NCBI RefSeq assembly: GCF_049354825.1
Contig: NZ_CP186480.1
Coordinates: 1,798,001-1,862,000, forward strand
Length of the DNA stretch: 64,000 nucleotides
Source: Novosphingobium sp049354825
Lineage (GTDB): Bacteria; Pseudomonadota; Alphaproteobacteria; Sphingomonadales; Sphingomonadaceae
Direction of reading: 5' to 3'
Positions 56,836 through 64,000 of this stretch are shown piece after piece (within the stretch, counting starts at the first letter, position 1; each line of letters begins with the position of its first letter). The notes under the pieces are model-generated. The model was not told the origin of the DNA. It saw only the letters and a program-made list of their open reading frames with translations, and did not search any database. Position numbers and translations under genes: made by a program.

Positions 56836-57321
56836 ATGGCAACCGACAGCACGGGCAAGCGGCTTTACGGCGCGCCCAAGAACTGGCCCGACATCTTCAT
56901 CAATCACCTGGCCGAAACATCGAACATCAAGGCATCGGCCGATGCCGCCAGCGTCAGCCAGTCGCTGGTTTACAAGAAGCGCCGCGACGACCCCGCCTTT
57001 GCCCAGCGCTGGTACGCGGCGCTGGCAGAGGGTTACGACACGCTGGAGATGGAACTGCTGGAGCGGCTGCGGACCGGGCGGCTGGAGGACGAACTGGAGG
57101 ACGGCACCCGGCGCAAGTTCGACATCGGCACCGCGTTCAAGTGCATCACCGCGCACCGCGAGACGGTGATGCGCGAGAAGAGCCGCCGATCGCTGGCCGA
57201 CGAGGTGACCACGATCCAGTCGATCAACGCCAAGATCGACCGCCTGCGCGAGCGCCAGCAACAGGCCGAGGCGCTGGCCGCGCGCCGGGCCGCCAGGGCC
57301 GCGGGCAGCCATGACGAATAG
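56836..57321 (+). CDS. GTA small terminase-like DNA-packaging protein (g1)
   Basis: 161-residue protein in the position of GTA g1. Seen: an N-terminal helix-turn-helix-like region (ASADAASVSQSLVYKKRRDDPAF) as in small terminases, then a long Arg-rich coiled coil (IQSINAKIDRLRERQQQAE) that would support oligomers. GGGGAG precedes the ATG. It overlaps the large terminase by 11 bases. The sequence itself would not identify it without the context. Confidence 0.75.
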   Translation: MATDSTGKRLYGAPKNWPDIFINHLAETSNIKASADAASVSQSLVYKKRRDDPAFAQRWYAALAEGYDTLEMELLERLRTGRLEDELEDGTRRKFDIGTAFKCITAHRETVMREKSRRSLADEVTTIQSINAKIDRLRERQQQAEALAARRAARAAGSHDE

Positions 57322-58675
57322 GCCGCGCACCAGCCGCGGCAGCTGGTTCCGCCGCTTCGACGATGCCGGGCTTGAGGACCGGCTGGTGCTGGACAAGCAG
57401 CTGGCCGCGCACGAGCGCGCCGCGCTGGGCAACTGGCACTGGGAGATCTGGGCGCGCGACGAACAGTTGCCGCCGGGCGGGCCGTGGCGGGTGTGGCTGA
57501 TCTGCGCCGGGCGCGGTTTCGGCAAGACCCGCGCCGGGGCCGAGTGGGTGCGCGATGTCGCGCGCCAGGACCCGGAGGCGCGCATCGCGCTGGTCGGCGC
57601 CAGCCTGGGCGAAGTGCGCAGCGTCATGGTCGAAGGGGAAAGCGGCGTGCTGGCCGCATCGCCCGGCGCGCTGGCGCCAGAGTTCGAACCGTCCCTGAAG
57701 CGGCTGCTATGGCCCAACGGCGCGCAGGCGTTCCTCTATTCTGCCGGTGAGCCGGAAAGCCTGCGCGGGCCCCAGCACAGCCATGCCTGGTGCGACGAGA
57801 TCGCCAAGTGGGACAACGCCGGCGGCCGCGCCATCGCCGCGTGGGACAACCTGCAGCTGGGCATGCGGCTGGGCGACCACCCGCGCGTGCTGGCCACCAG
57901 CACGCCGCGCCGGGTGCCGCTGATGACCCGGCTGATGGCCGAGGCGCGCGGCGGCGCGGTAGTGGTGGCGCGCGGCCGCACCGCCGACAACGCCGGGGTG
58001 CTGCCGACCACCTATTACGAGGCGATGCTGGACCAGTTCGGCGGATCGTCGCTGGGGCGGCAGGAGCTGGACGGCGAGCTGCTGGGCGAGGTCGACGGCG
58101 CGCTGTGGAGCCGGGCGCTGATCGAGCGGTGCCGCGCCGCGGTCCTGCCCCAGGAACGGGTGCGCACGGTGATCGGCGTCGATCCGCCCGCGGGCGGCGC
58201 TTCCGGTTCCGGGGGCGATGCCTGCGGCATCGTGGTGGCCGCGTTGCTGGCGGATGGCAGCGCCGCGGTGCTTGCCGACGCCAGCGTCGAGCGGGCCGGG
58301 CCCGAACAATGGGCCCGCGCGGTGGCCGATGCCGCCGCCGCGTGGGATGCCGACCGGGTCATCGCCGAGGCCAACCAGGGCGGCAAGATGGTGGAGGCGG
58401 TGCTGCGCGCCGCCGACGCCGCCTTGCCGATCACGCTGGTCCACGCCTCTACCGGCAAGGTCGCCCGGGCGGAGCCGGTGGCGGCGCTGTACCAGAGCGG
58501 CAAGGTTCGCCACGCCGGCCTGTTCGCGGCGCTGGAAGACGAGATGTGCGGCCTGATGACCGGCGGCCGCTACGAAGGCCCGGGCCGCAGTCCCGACCGC
58601 GCCGACGCGCTGGTCTGGGCGCTGACCGAATTGTGCCTGCAACGCCGCGCCCGGCCGCGCGTGCTGGCGATGTGA
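57311..58675 (+). CDS. GTA large terminase subunit (g2)
   Basis: 454-residue packaging motor. Seen: ATPase Walker A CAGRGFGKT (Lys72), Walker B WCDEIAKW (Asp162, Glu163), the coupling TSTPRRVPLM, and the RNase H-like nuclease with GVDPPAGG near residue 280 and DRADALVWAL at the end. Terminases of GTAs package host DNA headful-wise. Overlaps the portal region only by spacing of 44 bases. Confidence 0.93.
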   Translation: MTNRPRTSRGSWFRRFDDAGLEDRLVLDKQLAAHERAALGNWHWEIWARDEQLPPGGPWRVWLICAGRGFGKTRAGAEWVRDVARQDPEARIALVGASLGEVRSVMVEGESGVLAASPGALAPEFEPSLKRLLWPNGAQAFLYSAGEPESLRGPQHSHAWCDEIAKWDNAGGRAIAAWDNLQLGMRLGDHPRVLATSTPRRVPLMTRLMAEARGGAVVVARGRTADNAGVLPTTYYEAMLDQFGGSSLGRQELDGELLGEVDGALWSRALIERCRAAVLPQERVRTVIGVDPPAGGASGSGGDACGIVVAALLADGSAAVLADASVERAGPEQWARAVADAAAAWDADRVIAEANQGGKMVEAVLRAADAALPITLVHASTGKVARAEPVAALYQSGKVRHAGLFAALEDEMCGLMTGGRYEGPGRSPDRADALVWALTELCLQRRARPRVLAM

Positions 58676-58719
58676 CCCGCCCTAGCCGTTCGCGCCTGCC
58701 CCAATCAGAAAGGCCCCTT

Positions 58720-59895
58720 ATGTCGTTCCTTCAATCGCTGGCCGCCGCCTTCAAGGGCGAGGCCGCGCGCGTGCCCCTGAGCGGGCCGATACCGCGCGGG
58801 TTTTCCAGTCCGTGGTATTTTGCCGATGGCGGCGATGTGCGGGCCCCGTTCGAATATACCGCTGCGGTGCGCCGCGCCTACCTCGACAACCCGGTGGCGC
58901 AGCGCGCGGTGCGGCTGGTGGCCGAAGGGATCGGCGGGGCGCCGCTGCAGCCGGTCGATGCCCGGCTGGCGGCGCTGGTGAAGGATACCAGCGCCGGGCA
59001 ACCGCTGATGGAAACGCTGGCGAGCCAGTTGCTGCTGCACGGCAATGCTTACGTCCAGGTGCTGAAGGATGCCGCCGGCCAGCCGGTGGAGCTTTTCGCG
59101 CTGCGGCCCGAGCGGGTCACGGTGGTGCCGGGCGCGGACGGCTGGCCGGCGGCTTATGCCTACCGCGTCGGCGACAAGGCTTTGACCATCCCGGTTTTCG
59201 ACCAGGACGCCAGCCCCAACCTGGTCCACGTCCGCTTCTTCCACCCGGCAGACGATCACTACGGCGCCGGCTGCCTGGCCGCCGCCAACGAGGCGGTGGC
59301 GACCCACAACGCCGCCGCGGCCTGGAACCGCACGCTGCTGGAGAACGCGGCGCGGCCATCGGGCGCGCTGGTATTCGACGGCGCCGACGGATCGGCGCTG
59401 TCGTCCGACCAGTTCGACCGCCTGAAGGCGGAGCTGACCAGCGCCTATGCCGGCGCGCTCAACGCCGGGCGGCCGCTGCTTTTGGAAGGGGGGCTGAAAT
59501 GGCAGCCGCTCAGCCTGTCGCCCGCCGACATGGACTTCGCAAGCCTGAAGGCGGCGGCGGCGCGCGACATCGCGCTGGCTTTCGGGGTGCCGCCGATGCT
59601 GCTGGGCCTGCCGGGCGACGCCACTTACGCCAATTACCGCGAGGCCAACCGCGCGCTGTGGCGCCTGACGCTGCTGCCGCTGGCGGGCAAGATCCTGGGC
59701 GCCATCGCCGAAGGGCTGGCGACGTGGTTTCCCGGCGCCGCGCTGGCCATCGACCAGGACAAGGTGCCGGCGCTGGCCGAGGACCGGGAAGCGCTGTGGG
59801 CGCAAGTCGCCGCTGCCGACTTCCTGTCTCCGGCCGAAAAGCGCGCCGCCCTCGGCATCCAGCCGACATCCCCTAGCGTGGAGAACAAATCATGA
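58720..59895 (+). CDS. GTA/HK97-type portal protein (g3)
   Basis: 391-residue portal, the ring through which DNA enters the head. Seen: PFEYTAAVRRAYLDNPVAQRAV, LLLHGNAYVQVL, ARPSGALVF, and the signature FGVPPMLLGLPGDATYANYREANRALW. The start at ATG 58720 follows the terminase stop by 44 bases. Overlaps the next gene by 4 bases. Confidence 0.93.
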   Translation: MSFLQSLAAAFKGEAARVPLSGPIPRGFSSPWYFADGGDVRAPFEYTAAVRRAYLDNPVAQRAVRLVAEGIGGAPLQPVDARLAALVKDTSAGQPLMETLASQLLLHGNAYVQVLKDAAGQPVELFALRPERVTVVPGADGWPAAYAYRVGDKALTIPVFDQDASPNLVHVRFFHPADDHYGAGCLAAANEAVATHNAAAAWNRTLLENAARPSGALVFDGADGSALSSDQFDRLKAELTSAYAGALNAGRPLLLEGGLKWQPLSLSPADMDFASLKAAAARDIALAFGVPPMLLGLPGDATYANYREANRALWRLTLLPLAGKILGAIAEGLATWFPGAALAIDQDKVPALAEDREALWAQVAAADFLSPAEKRAALGIQPTSPSVENKS

Positions 59896-60200
59896 ACTCC
59901 GATGACGTCCTGGCGCGCCTGCTGGCCCAGGCGGCCGACAGCGGCGGCGATTTCGTGACGCTGCGCGCGATCGTCGAGGAAGCCAGCGAGATCGGCGCCG
60001 AACGCGCGCTGCACCGCCTGGGCCTGGCCGACCCCGGCGCCGAAGCGGACCAGAACGAGCTGCGCGAACTGCTGGCGGCGTGGCGCGATGCCAAGCGCAG
60101 CGCCTGGCGCGCGGCGATCGCGTGGATCGCGCGCGGCGTCTTCGCGCTGTTGCTGGCGGGCATGGCCTACCGGCTCGGCGTGACGGGCCTGCTCAAGTGA
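59892..60200 (+). CDS. DUF6127-type small membrane protein in the GTA cluster
   Basis: 102-residue protein with an acidic, helical N-terminal part (LARLLAQAADSGGDFVTLRAIVEEASE) and one membrane segment near residues 77-98 (AIAWIARGVFALLLAGMAYRLG). It occupies the place of the small gene between portal and protease in R. capsulatus GTA. Role unknown. Overlaps both neighbours by 4 bases. Confidence 0.8.
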   Translation: MNSDDVLARLLAQAADSGGDFVTLRAIVEEASEIGAERALHRLGLADPGAEADQNELRELLAAWRDAKRSAWRAAIAWIARGVFALLLAGMAYRLGVTGLLK

Positions 60201-60598
60201 CGCTGCGGTTTGCCGGCTATGCCGCGCTGTTCGGCAAGCGCGACGCGGGCCGCGACACCATTCGTCCGGGCGCCTTCGTGCGCACCCTGGCCGAACGCCA
60301 GGAGCCCCTGCCGCTGTTCTGGCAGCACCGGCCCGAGCAGCGCATCGGCTGGATCGAAAGCGCCCGCGAAGATGCGCGCGGTCTGCGCGTGGTCGCTACC
60401 ATCGACAATCCCCAGGGCGGCGCCGCCGCGGCGCTGACGCGCGGCGCGGTGACCGGGCTGAGCTTCGGCTACCGCGCCCGCGCCTTCGACCGCAGCCAGG
60501 CCGGACGCGACCTGATCGAGGTCGACGTCTTCGAGGTCAGCCTCGTCACGCACCCGATGCAGCCGGGCGCGCGCGTCCACCTGCTGACCCGGCCCTGA
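60197..60598 (+). CDS. HK97-family prohead protease (g4)
   Basis: 133-residue protease that cleaves the capsid delta domain during head maturation. Seen: the family N-terminus RFAGYAALFG, RPGAFVRTL, the catalytic His in PLFWQHRPEQ, and AVTGLSFGYRA with the catalytic Ser, then VDVFEVSLVTHPM. GTG start overlapping the previous stop (GTGA). Confidence 0.92.
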   Translation: MTLRFAGYAALFGKRDAGRDTIRPGAFVRTLAERQEPLPLFWQHRPEQRIGWIESAREDARGLRVVATIDNPQGGAAAALTRGAVTGLSFGYRARAFDRSQAGRDLIEVDVFEVSLVTHPMQPGARVHLLTRP

Positions 60599-60650
60599 CA
60601 CCAATCCACCCCGCCCCGGCCATCCGGCCATGATGAAAGGTACTGCCCCC

Positions 60651-61790
60651 ATGGATACCGTTGTTACCGTTTCCGATCCGCTCGACGCCTCGTTCGACCT
60701 GGTCGCACGGGCCGATGCCGCCGACGCGGCGATCGGCGCGCTTCGCGGCGATGTCGACGAGGTGAAGGCGCGGCTCGACAAGGTCGCCCGGGCCGCGACG
60801 CGCCCCGCGCTGGACGGCGGCGCCGCGCCGTCGGTCGAGCTCAAGGGCTTCGTCGACGGCTACTTGCGCCGCGGCCGCGAGACCGAGCTGAAATCGCTGA
60901 CCCAGGGCGTCGGCGGCGACGGCGGCTATGCCGTCCCGCGCGAGATCGACGCCATGATCGCCCGGCAGCTGGCCGCCATCAGCCCGATCCGAGCGATTGC
61001 ACAGGTCGTCCAGACCGGCACCAGCGGCTATCGCAAGCTGATCACCACCGGCGCCCCCGCGTCGGGCTGGGTCAGCGAGACGGCCACCCGTCCCGACACC
61101 GGCACGCCCAAGTTCGTCGAGATCGTGCCCCCCTCGGGTGAGCTTTATGCCAACCCCTCGGCCAGCCAGGCCATGCTCGACGATGCGGCGTTCGACCTCG
61201 AAAGCTGGCTGGCGGACCAGATCGCCAGCGAGTTCGCCCGCGCCGAAGGGGCCGCGTTCGTGAACGGCACCGGCATCAACCAGCCCAAGGGCTTCCTGGC
61301 CGCGCCGACCAGCGCCGCCAACGATGCCAGCCGCCCGTTCGGGACGCTGCAGATGACCGCCACGGGCAATGCCACCGGCTTCGATACCGCGCCCGAGCTG
61401 AAGCTGATCGACCTGGTCCACACGCTGAAGGCCGGGCACCGCCAGGGCGCCTGCTTCGTCATGAACTCCGCCACGCTGGCGCAAGTGCGCAAGTTCAAGG
61501 CCGCCGACGGCAGCTTCATCTGGCAGGCGGGCATCATGGCCGGCCAGCCCGACCGGCTGCTGGGCTACCCGGTGGTCGAGGCCGAGGACATGCCGGACGT
61601 CGCCGCGGGCGCCTTTCCGATCGCGTTCGGCAACTTCCATAACGGCTACCTGATCGCCGAGCGCCGGAGCACGTCGATCCTGCGCGACCCGTTCACCAAC
61701 AAGCCGTTCGTGAACTTCTACGCGACCAAGCGGATCGGCGGGCAGGTGCTCGACAGCGACGCGATCAAGCTGCTGAAAATCTCGGCCTAA
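60651..61790 (+). CDS. GTA major capsid protein, HK97 fold (g5)
   Basis: 379-residue HK97-type capsid protein. Residues 1-80 are an acidic, helical delta domain that the protease should remove near residue 81 (before SLTQGVGGDGGYAVP). The mature part has the E-loop and A-domain pattern with SASQAMLDDAAFDLESWLA and the end GGQVLDSDAIKLLKI. ATG 60651 has AAAGG 10 bases upstream; ATG 60630 is less likely. A strong hairpin follows. Confidence 0.95.
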   Translation: MDTVVTVSDPLDASFDLVARADAADAAIGALRGDVDEVKARLDKVARAATRPALDGGAAPSVELKGFVDGYLRRGRETELKSLTQGVGGDGGYAVPREIDAMIARQLAAISPIRAIAQVVQTGTSGYRKLITTGAPASGWVSETATRPDTGTPKFVEIVPPSGELYANPSASQAMLDDAAFDLESWLADQIASEFARAEGAAFVNGTGINQPKGFLAAPTSAANDASRPFGTLQMTATGNATGFDTAPELKLIDLVHTLKAGHRQGACFVMNSATLAQVRKFKAADGSFIWQAGIMAGQPDRLLGYPVVEAEDMPDVAAGAFPIAFGNFHNGYLIAERRSTSILRDPFTNKPFVNFYATKRIGGQVLDSDAIKLLKISA

Positions 61791-61818
61791 GGACCGCGCC
61801 TTCAGGCTCGAGACCGGC

Positions 61819-61845
61819 GCCGCGGGTGGTCCCCTCACCCGCGGC
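61819..61845 (+). terminator. Hairpin after the capsid gene
   Basis: A perfect 10-bp GC-rich stem (61819-61828 with 61836-61845) with a 7-base loop, 28 bases after the capsid stop, with no T tract. Likely it protects the capsid mRNA or partly reduces downstream expression, giving excess capsid. Confidence 0.55.
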
Positions 61846-61881
61846 GTCACCCCCCTTATTTCTTGAAGAACGGAGGCCGCG

Positions 61882-62430
61882 ATGCAGCGGGTTCTTGCCG
61901 CGCCGGTCGATGTGTCGCCGGCCGCGCTATCCGAGCTCAAAGGCTGGCTCGGGATCACCACGCCGGCCACCGATCCGGCCCTGGAAGCGCTGCTGCGCGC
62001 GGGCCTGGAGCTGTGCGAAGGCTTCATTGGCCAGATGCCGCTCCAGGCCGAGTGCGAGGAAGTTCTTCCCGCCGCCGCCGCCTGGCAGGCGCTGGCGACG
62101 CGCCCGGTGCAGGCAATCACGGCGCTGGAAGGCATCGCCGCAAGCGGCCAGCGCACCGCGCTGGCGGCCACGGCCTATGCGGTCGAGCTCGATGCCGACG
62201 GCGTCGGCCGCGTGCTGGTGATGGATGCGGGCGAGGCTGGCCGCGTGGCGGTGCGCTTTACCGCCGGGATCGCCGCCGACTGGCTCGTCCTGCCCGATGC
62301 GCTGCGCCAAGGCGTGGTCCGCTATGCCGCCAACGCCTGGAGCGAACGCCAGAGCGCCGAGGCCGCGCCGGCGCTGCCCGCCGCGGTTGCCGCGCTGTGG
62401 CAGCCGTGGCGCCGGATGCGGCTGGCATGA
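61882..62430 (+). CDS. GTA head-tail connector/adaptor (g6)
   Basis: 182-residue adaptor of the phage gp6-like family. Seen: the N-terminal SPAALSELKGWLGI motif, LLRAGLELCEGFIG, FTAGIAADWLVLPDALRQGVVRYAA in the usual places, and the end LWQPWRRMRL. Binds the portal and joins head to tail. ACGGAGG precedes the ATG. Overlaps the next gene by 4 bases. Confidence 0.9.
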   Translation: MQRVLAAPVDVSPAALSELKGWLGITTPATDPALEALLRAGLELCEGFIGQMPLQAECEEVLPAAAAWQALATRPVQAITALEGIAASGQRTALAATAYAVELDADGVGRVLVMDAGEAGRVAVRFTAGIAADWLVLPDALRQGVVRYAANAWSERQSAEAAPALPAAVAALWQPWRRMRLA

Positions 62431-62570
62431 GCGGCGATCCCTTCGCCGCGCTGGTCGCGGCCGCGCTGCGCATCGCCGCCGCCCGCCGCGCTGCCCGCGC
62501 GCTCAGCCCCGAGCGGCGCTGGCGCGACGCGCGGCTGGTCTGGCCCCGCTTCGCCCGGAAGGAGCCATGA
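62427..62570 (+). CDS. Very short protein in the GTA g7 position
   Basis: 47 residues, highly basic and Ala-rich (ALRIAAARRAARALSPERRWRDARLVW). In R. capsulatus the g7 head-closure protein of about 110 residues lies here. This frame is less than half that length with no domain signature, yet it is coupled by ATGA overlaps to both neighbours, as expected for a real gene. Confidence 0.55.
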   Translation: MSGDPFAALVAAALRIAAARRAARALSPERRWRDARLVWPRFARKEP

Positions 62571-62956
62571 TGGAAATCGCCCTGCGCGCCGCGCTGATCG
62601 ACTGGCTCGAGATGGACCCCGCGCTTGCCGCGCTGAACGCCGTTGTGGAGGAAGCCCCGCTCCGCTCCGAGCTGCCGTGGCTTGCCATCGCCGCCAGCGC
62701 CAGTGCCGACTGGAGCACCAAGGACGCCGCCGGCCGCGAAGTCCGCATCGCGCTGGAACTGCATTGCCGCGGCGATGCGCCCGGAACCGCGGCCGGCCTT
62801 GTTCGCGCCATCGAAGACCGCATCGCCGCGCTGCCGCCCGACCAGGACGGCTTCGCCGTCGTCACCAGCCAGTTCCTGCGTTCGCGCGCCGAACAGCGCG
62901 CCGCGAACACGCGCGCGATCCTGCTCGAATACCGGTTTCGCATCCTGTCCGGCTGA
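62567..62956 (+). CDS. GTA DUF3168 tail-terminator-like protein (g8)
   Basis: 129-residue DUF3168 protein. Seen: ALRAALIDWLEMDPALAALN at the start, LELHCRGDAPGTAAGLVRAIEDRI in the middle and RAILLEYRFRILS at the end. The family closes the tail tube. Two ATGs (62567, 62570) are adjacent; the first overlaps the preceding stop by 4 bases. Confidence 0.88.
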   Translation: MMEIALRAALIDWLEMDPALAALNAVVEEAPLRSELPWLAIAASASADWSTKDAAGREVRIALELHCRGDAPGTAAGLVRAIEDRIAALPPDQDGFAVVTSQFLRSRAEQRAANTRAILLEYRFRILSG

Positions 62957-63023
62957 CGCCGGCACGGACGGCCGCAACGCCAGCGCGGGCGAACCAACGC
63001 ATTTTCAAAGAAAGGACATCATC

Positions 63024-63431
63024 ATGCCTGCCCAGAAAGGCGCTTCCTTCCTCCTCAAGCTGGCCGACGGCGAAACGCCGCCGGTCTATCGGACCGTTGC
63101 CGGGCTGCGCACCACGCAGATGTCGATCACCGGCGAAACGGTTGTCATCACGTCCAAGGATTCGGGCGGCTGGCGCGAGATCCTGGCGGGCGCCGGGACG
63201 CGCCAGGTGTCGGTCAGCGCGGCGGGCATCTTCCTTGGCAGCGACGCCGAGAACCAGCTCCGCGACCTGGCGATGACGGGCCAGCTGGCCGAATGCGAAT
63301 TGTCGTTCGAGGACGGCGCCAAGCTGCGCGGCCGGTTCGCGGTCGCGCGGCTCGACTACTCGGGCGATTTCAACGGTGAGCGCAACTACACGCTCACGCT
63401 CGAAAGCTCGGGCGAGGTCGTGGCGGCATGA
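63024..63431 (+). CDS. GTA major tail protein (g9)
   Basis: 135-residue tail tube protein of the TP901-1-like family. Seen: AQKGASFLLKLADGE, VAGLRTTQMSITGETVVITSKDS in two parts around residue 30, and the closing NYTLTLESSGEVV. AAAGGA lies 8 bases before the ATG. Overlaps gp10 by 4 bases. 67 bases separate it from the DUF3168 gene. Confidence 0.9.
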   Translation: MPAQKGASFLLKLADGETPPVYRTVAGLRTTQMSITGETVVITSKDSGGWREILAGAGTRQVSVSAAGIFLGSDAENQLRDLAMTGQLAECELSFEDGAKLRGRFAVARLDYSGDFNGERNYTLTLESSGEVVAA

Positions 63432-63751
63432 GCGAGGCCGACGCAGCACCCAACCCCTGGCGGGGCGAGGCCGCTTTCGCGGTGGCGGGCCGCCGCGTGG
63501 TCCTGCGGCCAACGTTCGCCGCCCTGGTGGCGGCAGAGGAAGAACTCGGCCCGCTGTTCGCGCTGGTCGAGCGGGCCGGCGCCGGGCAGCTCAGGCTGGC
63601 GGAGATCGCGGCGCTGTTCTGGCACTGCCTGGCCGACCGCGGCGATATTGACCGCAAGGCGCTGGGCGAGGCGCTGATCGCGCAGGGCCTTGCCGCCGCC
63701 ACCGCGCCGCTGCGCACGCTGCTGTCGCAGATCCTGCAGGGCCGTGGCTGA
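63428..63751 (+). CDS. GTA gp10-family tail assembly protein
   Basis: 107-residue protein of the GTA-gp10 family (tail assembly chaperone type). Seen: NPWRGEAAFAVAGRRVVLRPTFAALVAAEEELG then LAEIAALFWHCLAD; split here around residue 27. Family members are near-exclusive to GTAs and related prophages. Overlaps the tail chaperone start by 8 bases. Confidence 0.9.
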   Translation: MSEADAAPNPWRGEAAFAVAGRRVVLRPTFAALVAAEEELGPLFALVERAGAGQLRLAEIAALFWHCLADRGDIDRKALGEALIAQGLAAATAPLRTLLSQILQGRG

Positions 63752-63950
63752 CGAGGCCCGCTTCGGCGCCGGCGCGGCGCGGCTCGTCGGGCTGGCCGCG
63801 CGCCTGCTCGGCTGGCGGCCCGACGAGACCTGGCGCGCCACCCCGGCGGACCTTGCCGCGGCGCTGGCACCGCCACCTGAAACCGCCGCGCCGCTGTCGC
63901 GCGGCGAACTTGCCCGAATGATGGAGGCCGACGATGTCCGATCCGGTTGA
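63744..63950 (+). CDS. GTA tail assembly chaperone (g10.1)
   Basis: 68-residue protein of the phage_TAC_6 type, between gp10 and the tape measure. Seen: the family motif LLGWRPDETWRATPADLAAAL and the end LSRGELARMMEAD. GTG start at 63744 inside the gp10 gene. The arrangement of two overlapping small genes before a tape measure is typical of tail chaperones. Confidence 0.88.
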   Translation: MADEARFGAGAARLVGLAARLLGWRPDETWRATPADLAAALAPPPETAAPLSRGELARMMEADDVRSG

Positions 63951-64000
63951 TGCCCTGCTGCTTGACGTGCGCGCCAATACCCAGGGCTTTGCCGCCGACG
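63934..64000 (+). CDS. GTA tail tape measure protein (g11), partial
   Basis: Only the first 22 residues are in the window (SDPVDALLLDVRANTQGFAA). GGAGG precedes the ATG at 63934. The position after the tail chaperone and the sequence match the start of the GTA tape measure, which sets tail length. The gene runs off the end of the window. Confidence 0.8.
   Translation, partial: MSDPVDALLLDVRANTQGFAAD

Noticed and set aside
56613..64000. GTA cluster as an active prophage
   Set aside because: No integrase, repressor, lysis or replication gene and no att repeat is visible at the left edge; gene order and gp10 family match a GTA.

Overview
The window is from a high-GC alphaproteobacterium, most likely a sphingomonad (Sphingomonadales: Sphingomonas, Novosphingobium or Erythrobacter type). 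The evidence is a serine palmitoyltransferase next to its own acyl carrier protein (sphingolipid synthesis), the alphaproteobacterial cell-cycle regulators CtrA and DivK, a zinc-finger-depleted DksA, a PHA depolymerase and tandem M13 peptidases. It is ordinary chromosome, densely packed on both strands. I see no rRNA, tRNA, CRISPR array or insertion sequence. Starts were set from ribosome binding sites and family length where the longest frame was clearly too long.

Layout. 1-3.6 kb: RecQ helicase; an SPFH / ribbon-helix-helix / small membrane protein operon; a small C4 zinc-finger protein. 3.6-9.4 kb: ribA, xthA, a LolA-type carrier, rpmG, ppk2, phenylalanine hydroxylase, a small lipoprotein and a GlsB-type membrane protein. 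9.5-17 kb: uppP, two tandem M13 metallopeptidases and an ABC exporter. 17-22.3 kb: PHA depolymerase, DUF4126, thiolase, MaoC hydratase, acyltransferase and a small unknown. 22.4-28.6 kb: gltBD. 28.6-33.8 kb: ung, RNase D, lptC-lptA, a glycosyltransferase and a GDP-mannose 3,5-epimerase-like enzyme. 33.8-40.4 kb: mutS, maeB, tauE/safE-type exporter and trmB. 40.5-42.2 kb: two small unknowns divergent from a membrane-anchored LuxR-type regulator. 42.2-47 kb: DUF2945, ctrA, DUF4112, an orphan family 5 solute-binding lipoprotein, PilZ, dksA and a Sel1-like protein. 47-50.3 kb: a translationally coupled operon on the minus strand (DUF3572, HAD, RidA, GDPD, GNAT). 50.3-56.6 kb: divK, acp-spt, a TPR protein, an SDR, a His-rich TPR protein, an FMN reductase and a VTT membrane protein.

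56.8-64 kb is a gene transfer agent (GTA) head-tail cluster in the same order as the Rhodobacter capsulatus GTA: small terminase, large terminase, portal, a small membrane protein, prohead protease, capsid, connector, a very short protein in the g7 position, DUF3168, major tail protein, gp10, tail chaperone and the start of the tape measure. The window ends inside the tape measure gene. Genes overlap by 4 to 11 bases almost throughout, so the cluster looks like an intact vertically kept locus and not a decaying prophage.

The most interesting signals outside plain coding sequence are regulatory. They are a strong promoter with nested operators and a terminated leader before the GTA; a 35-bp inverted repeat before the tauE/safE-type gene; a 17-bp inverted repeat between the membrane LuxR gene and its divergent neighbours; a repeated GTGATAT element before the SPFH operon; CtrA-like boxes before ctrA and before the Sel1 gene; and a candidate small RNA between lolA and xthA.
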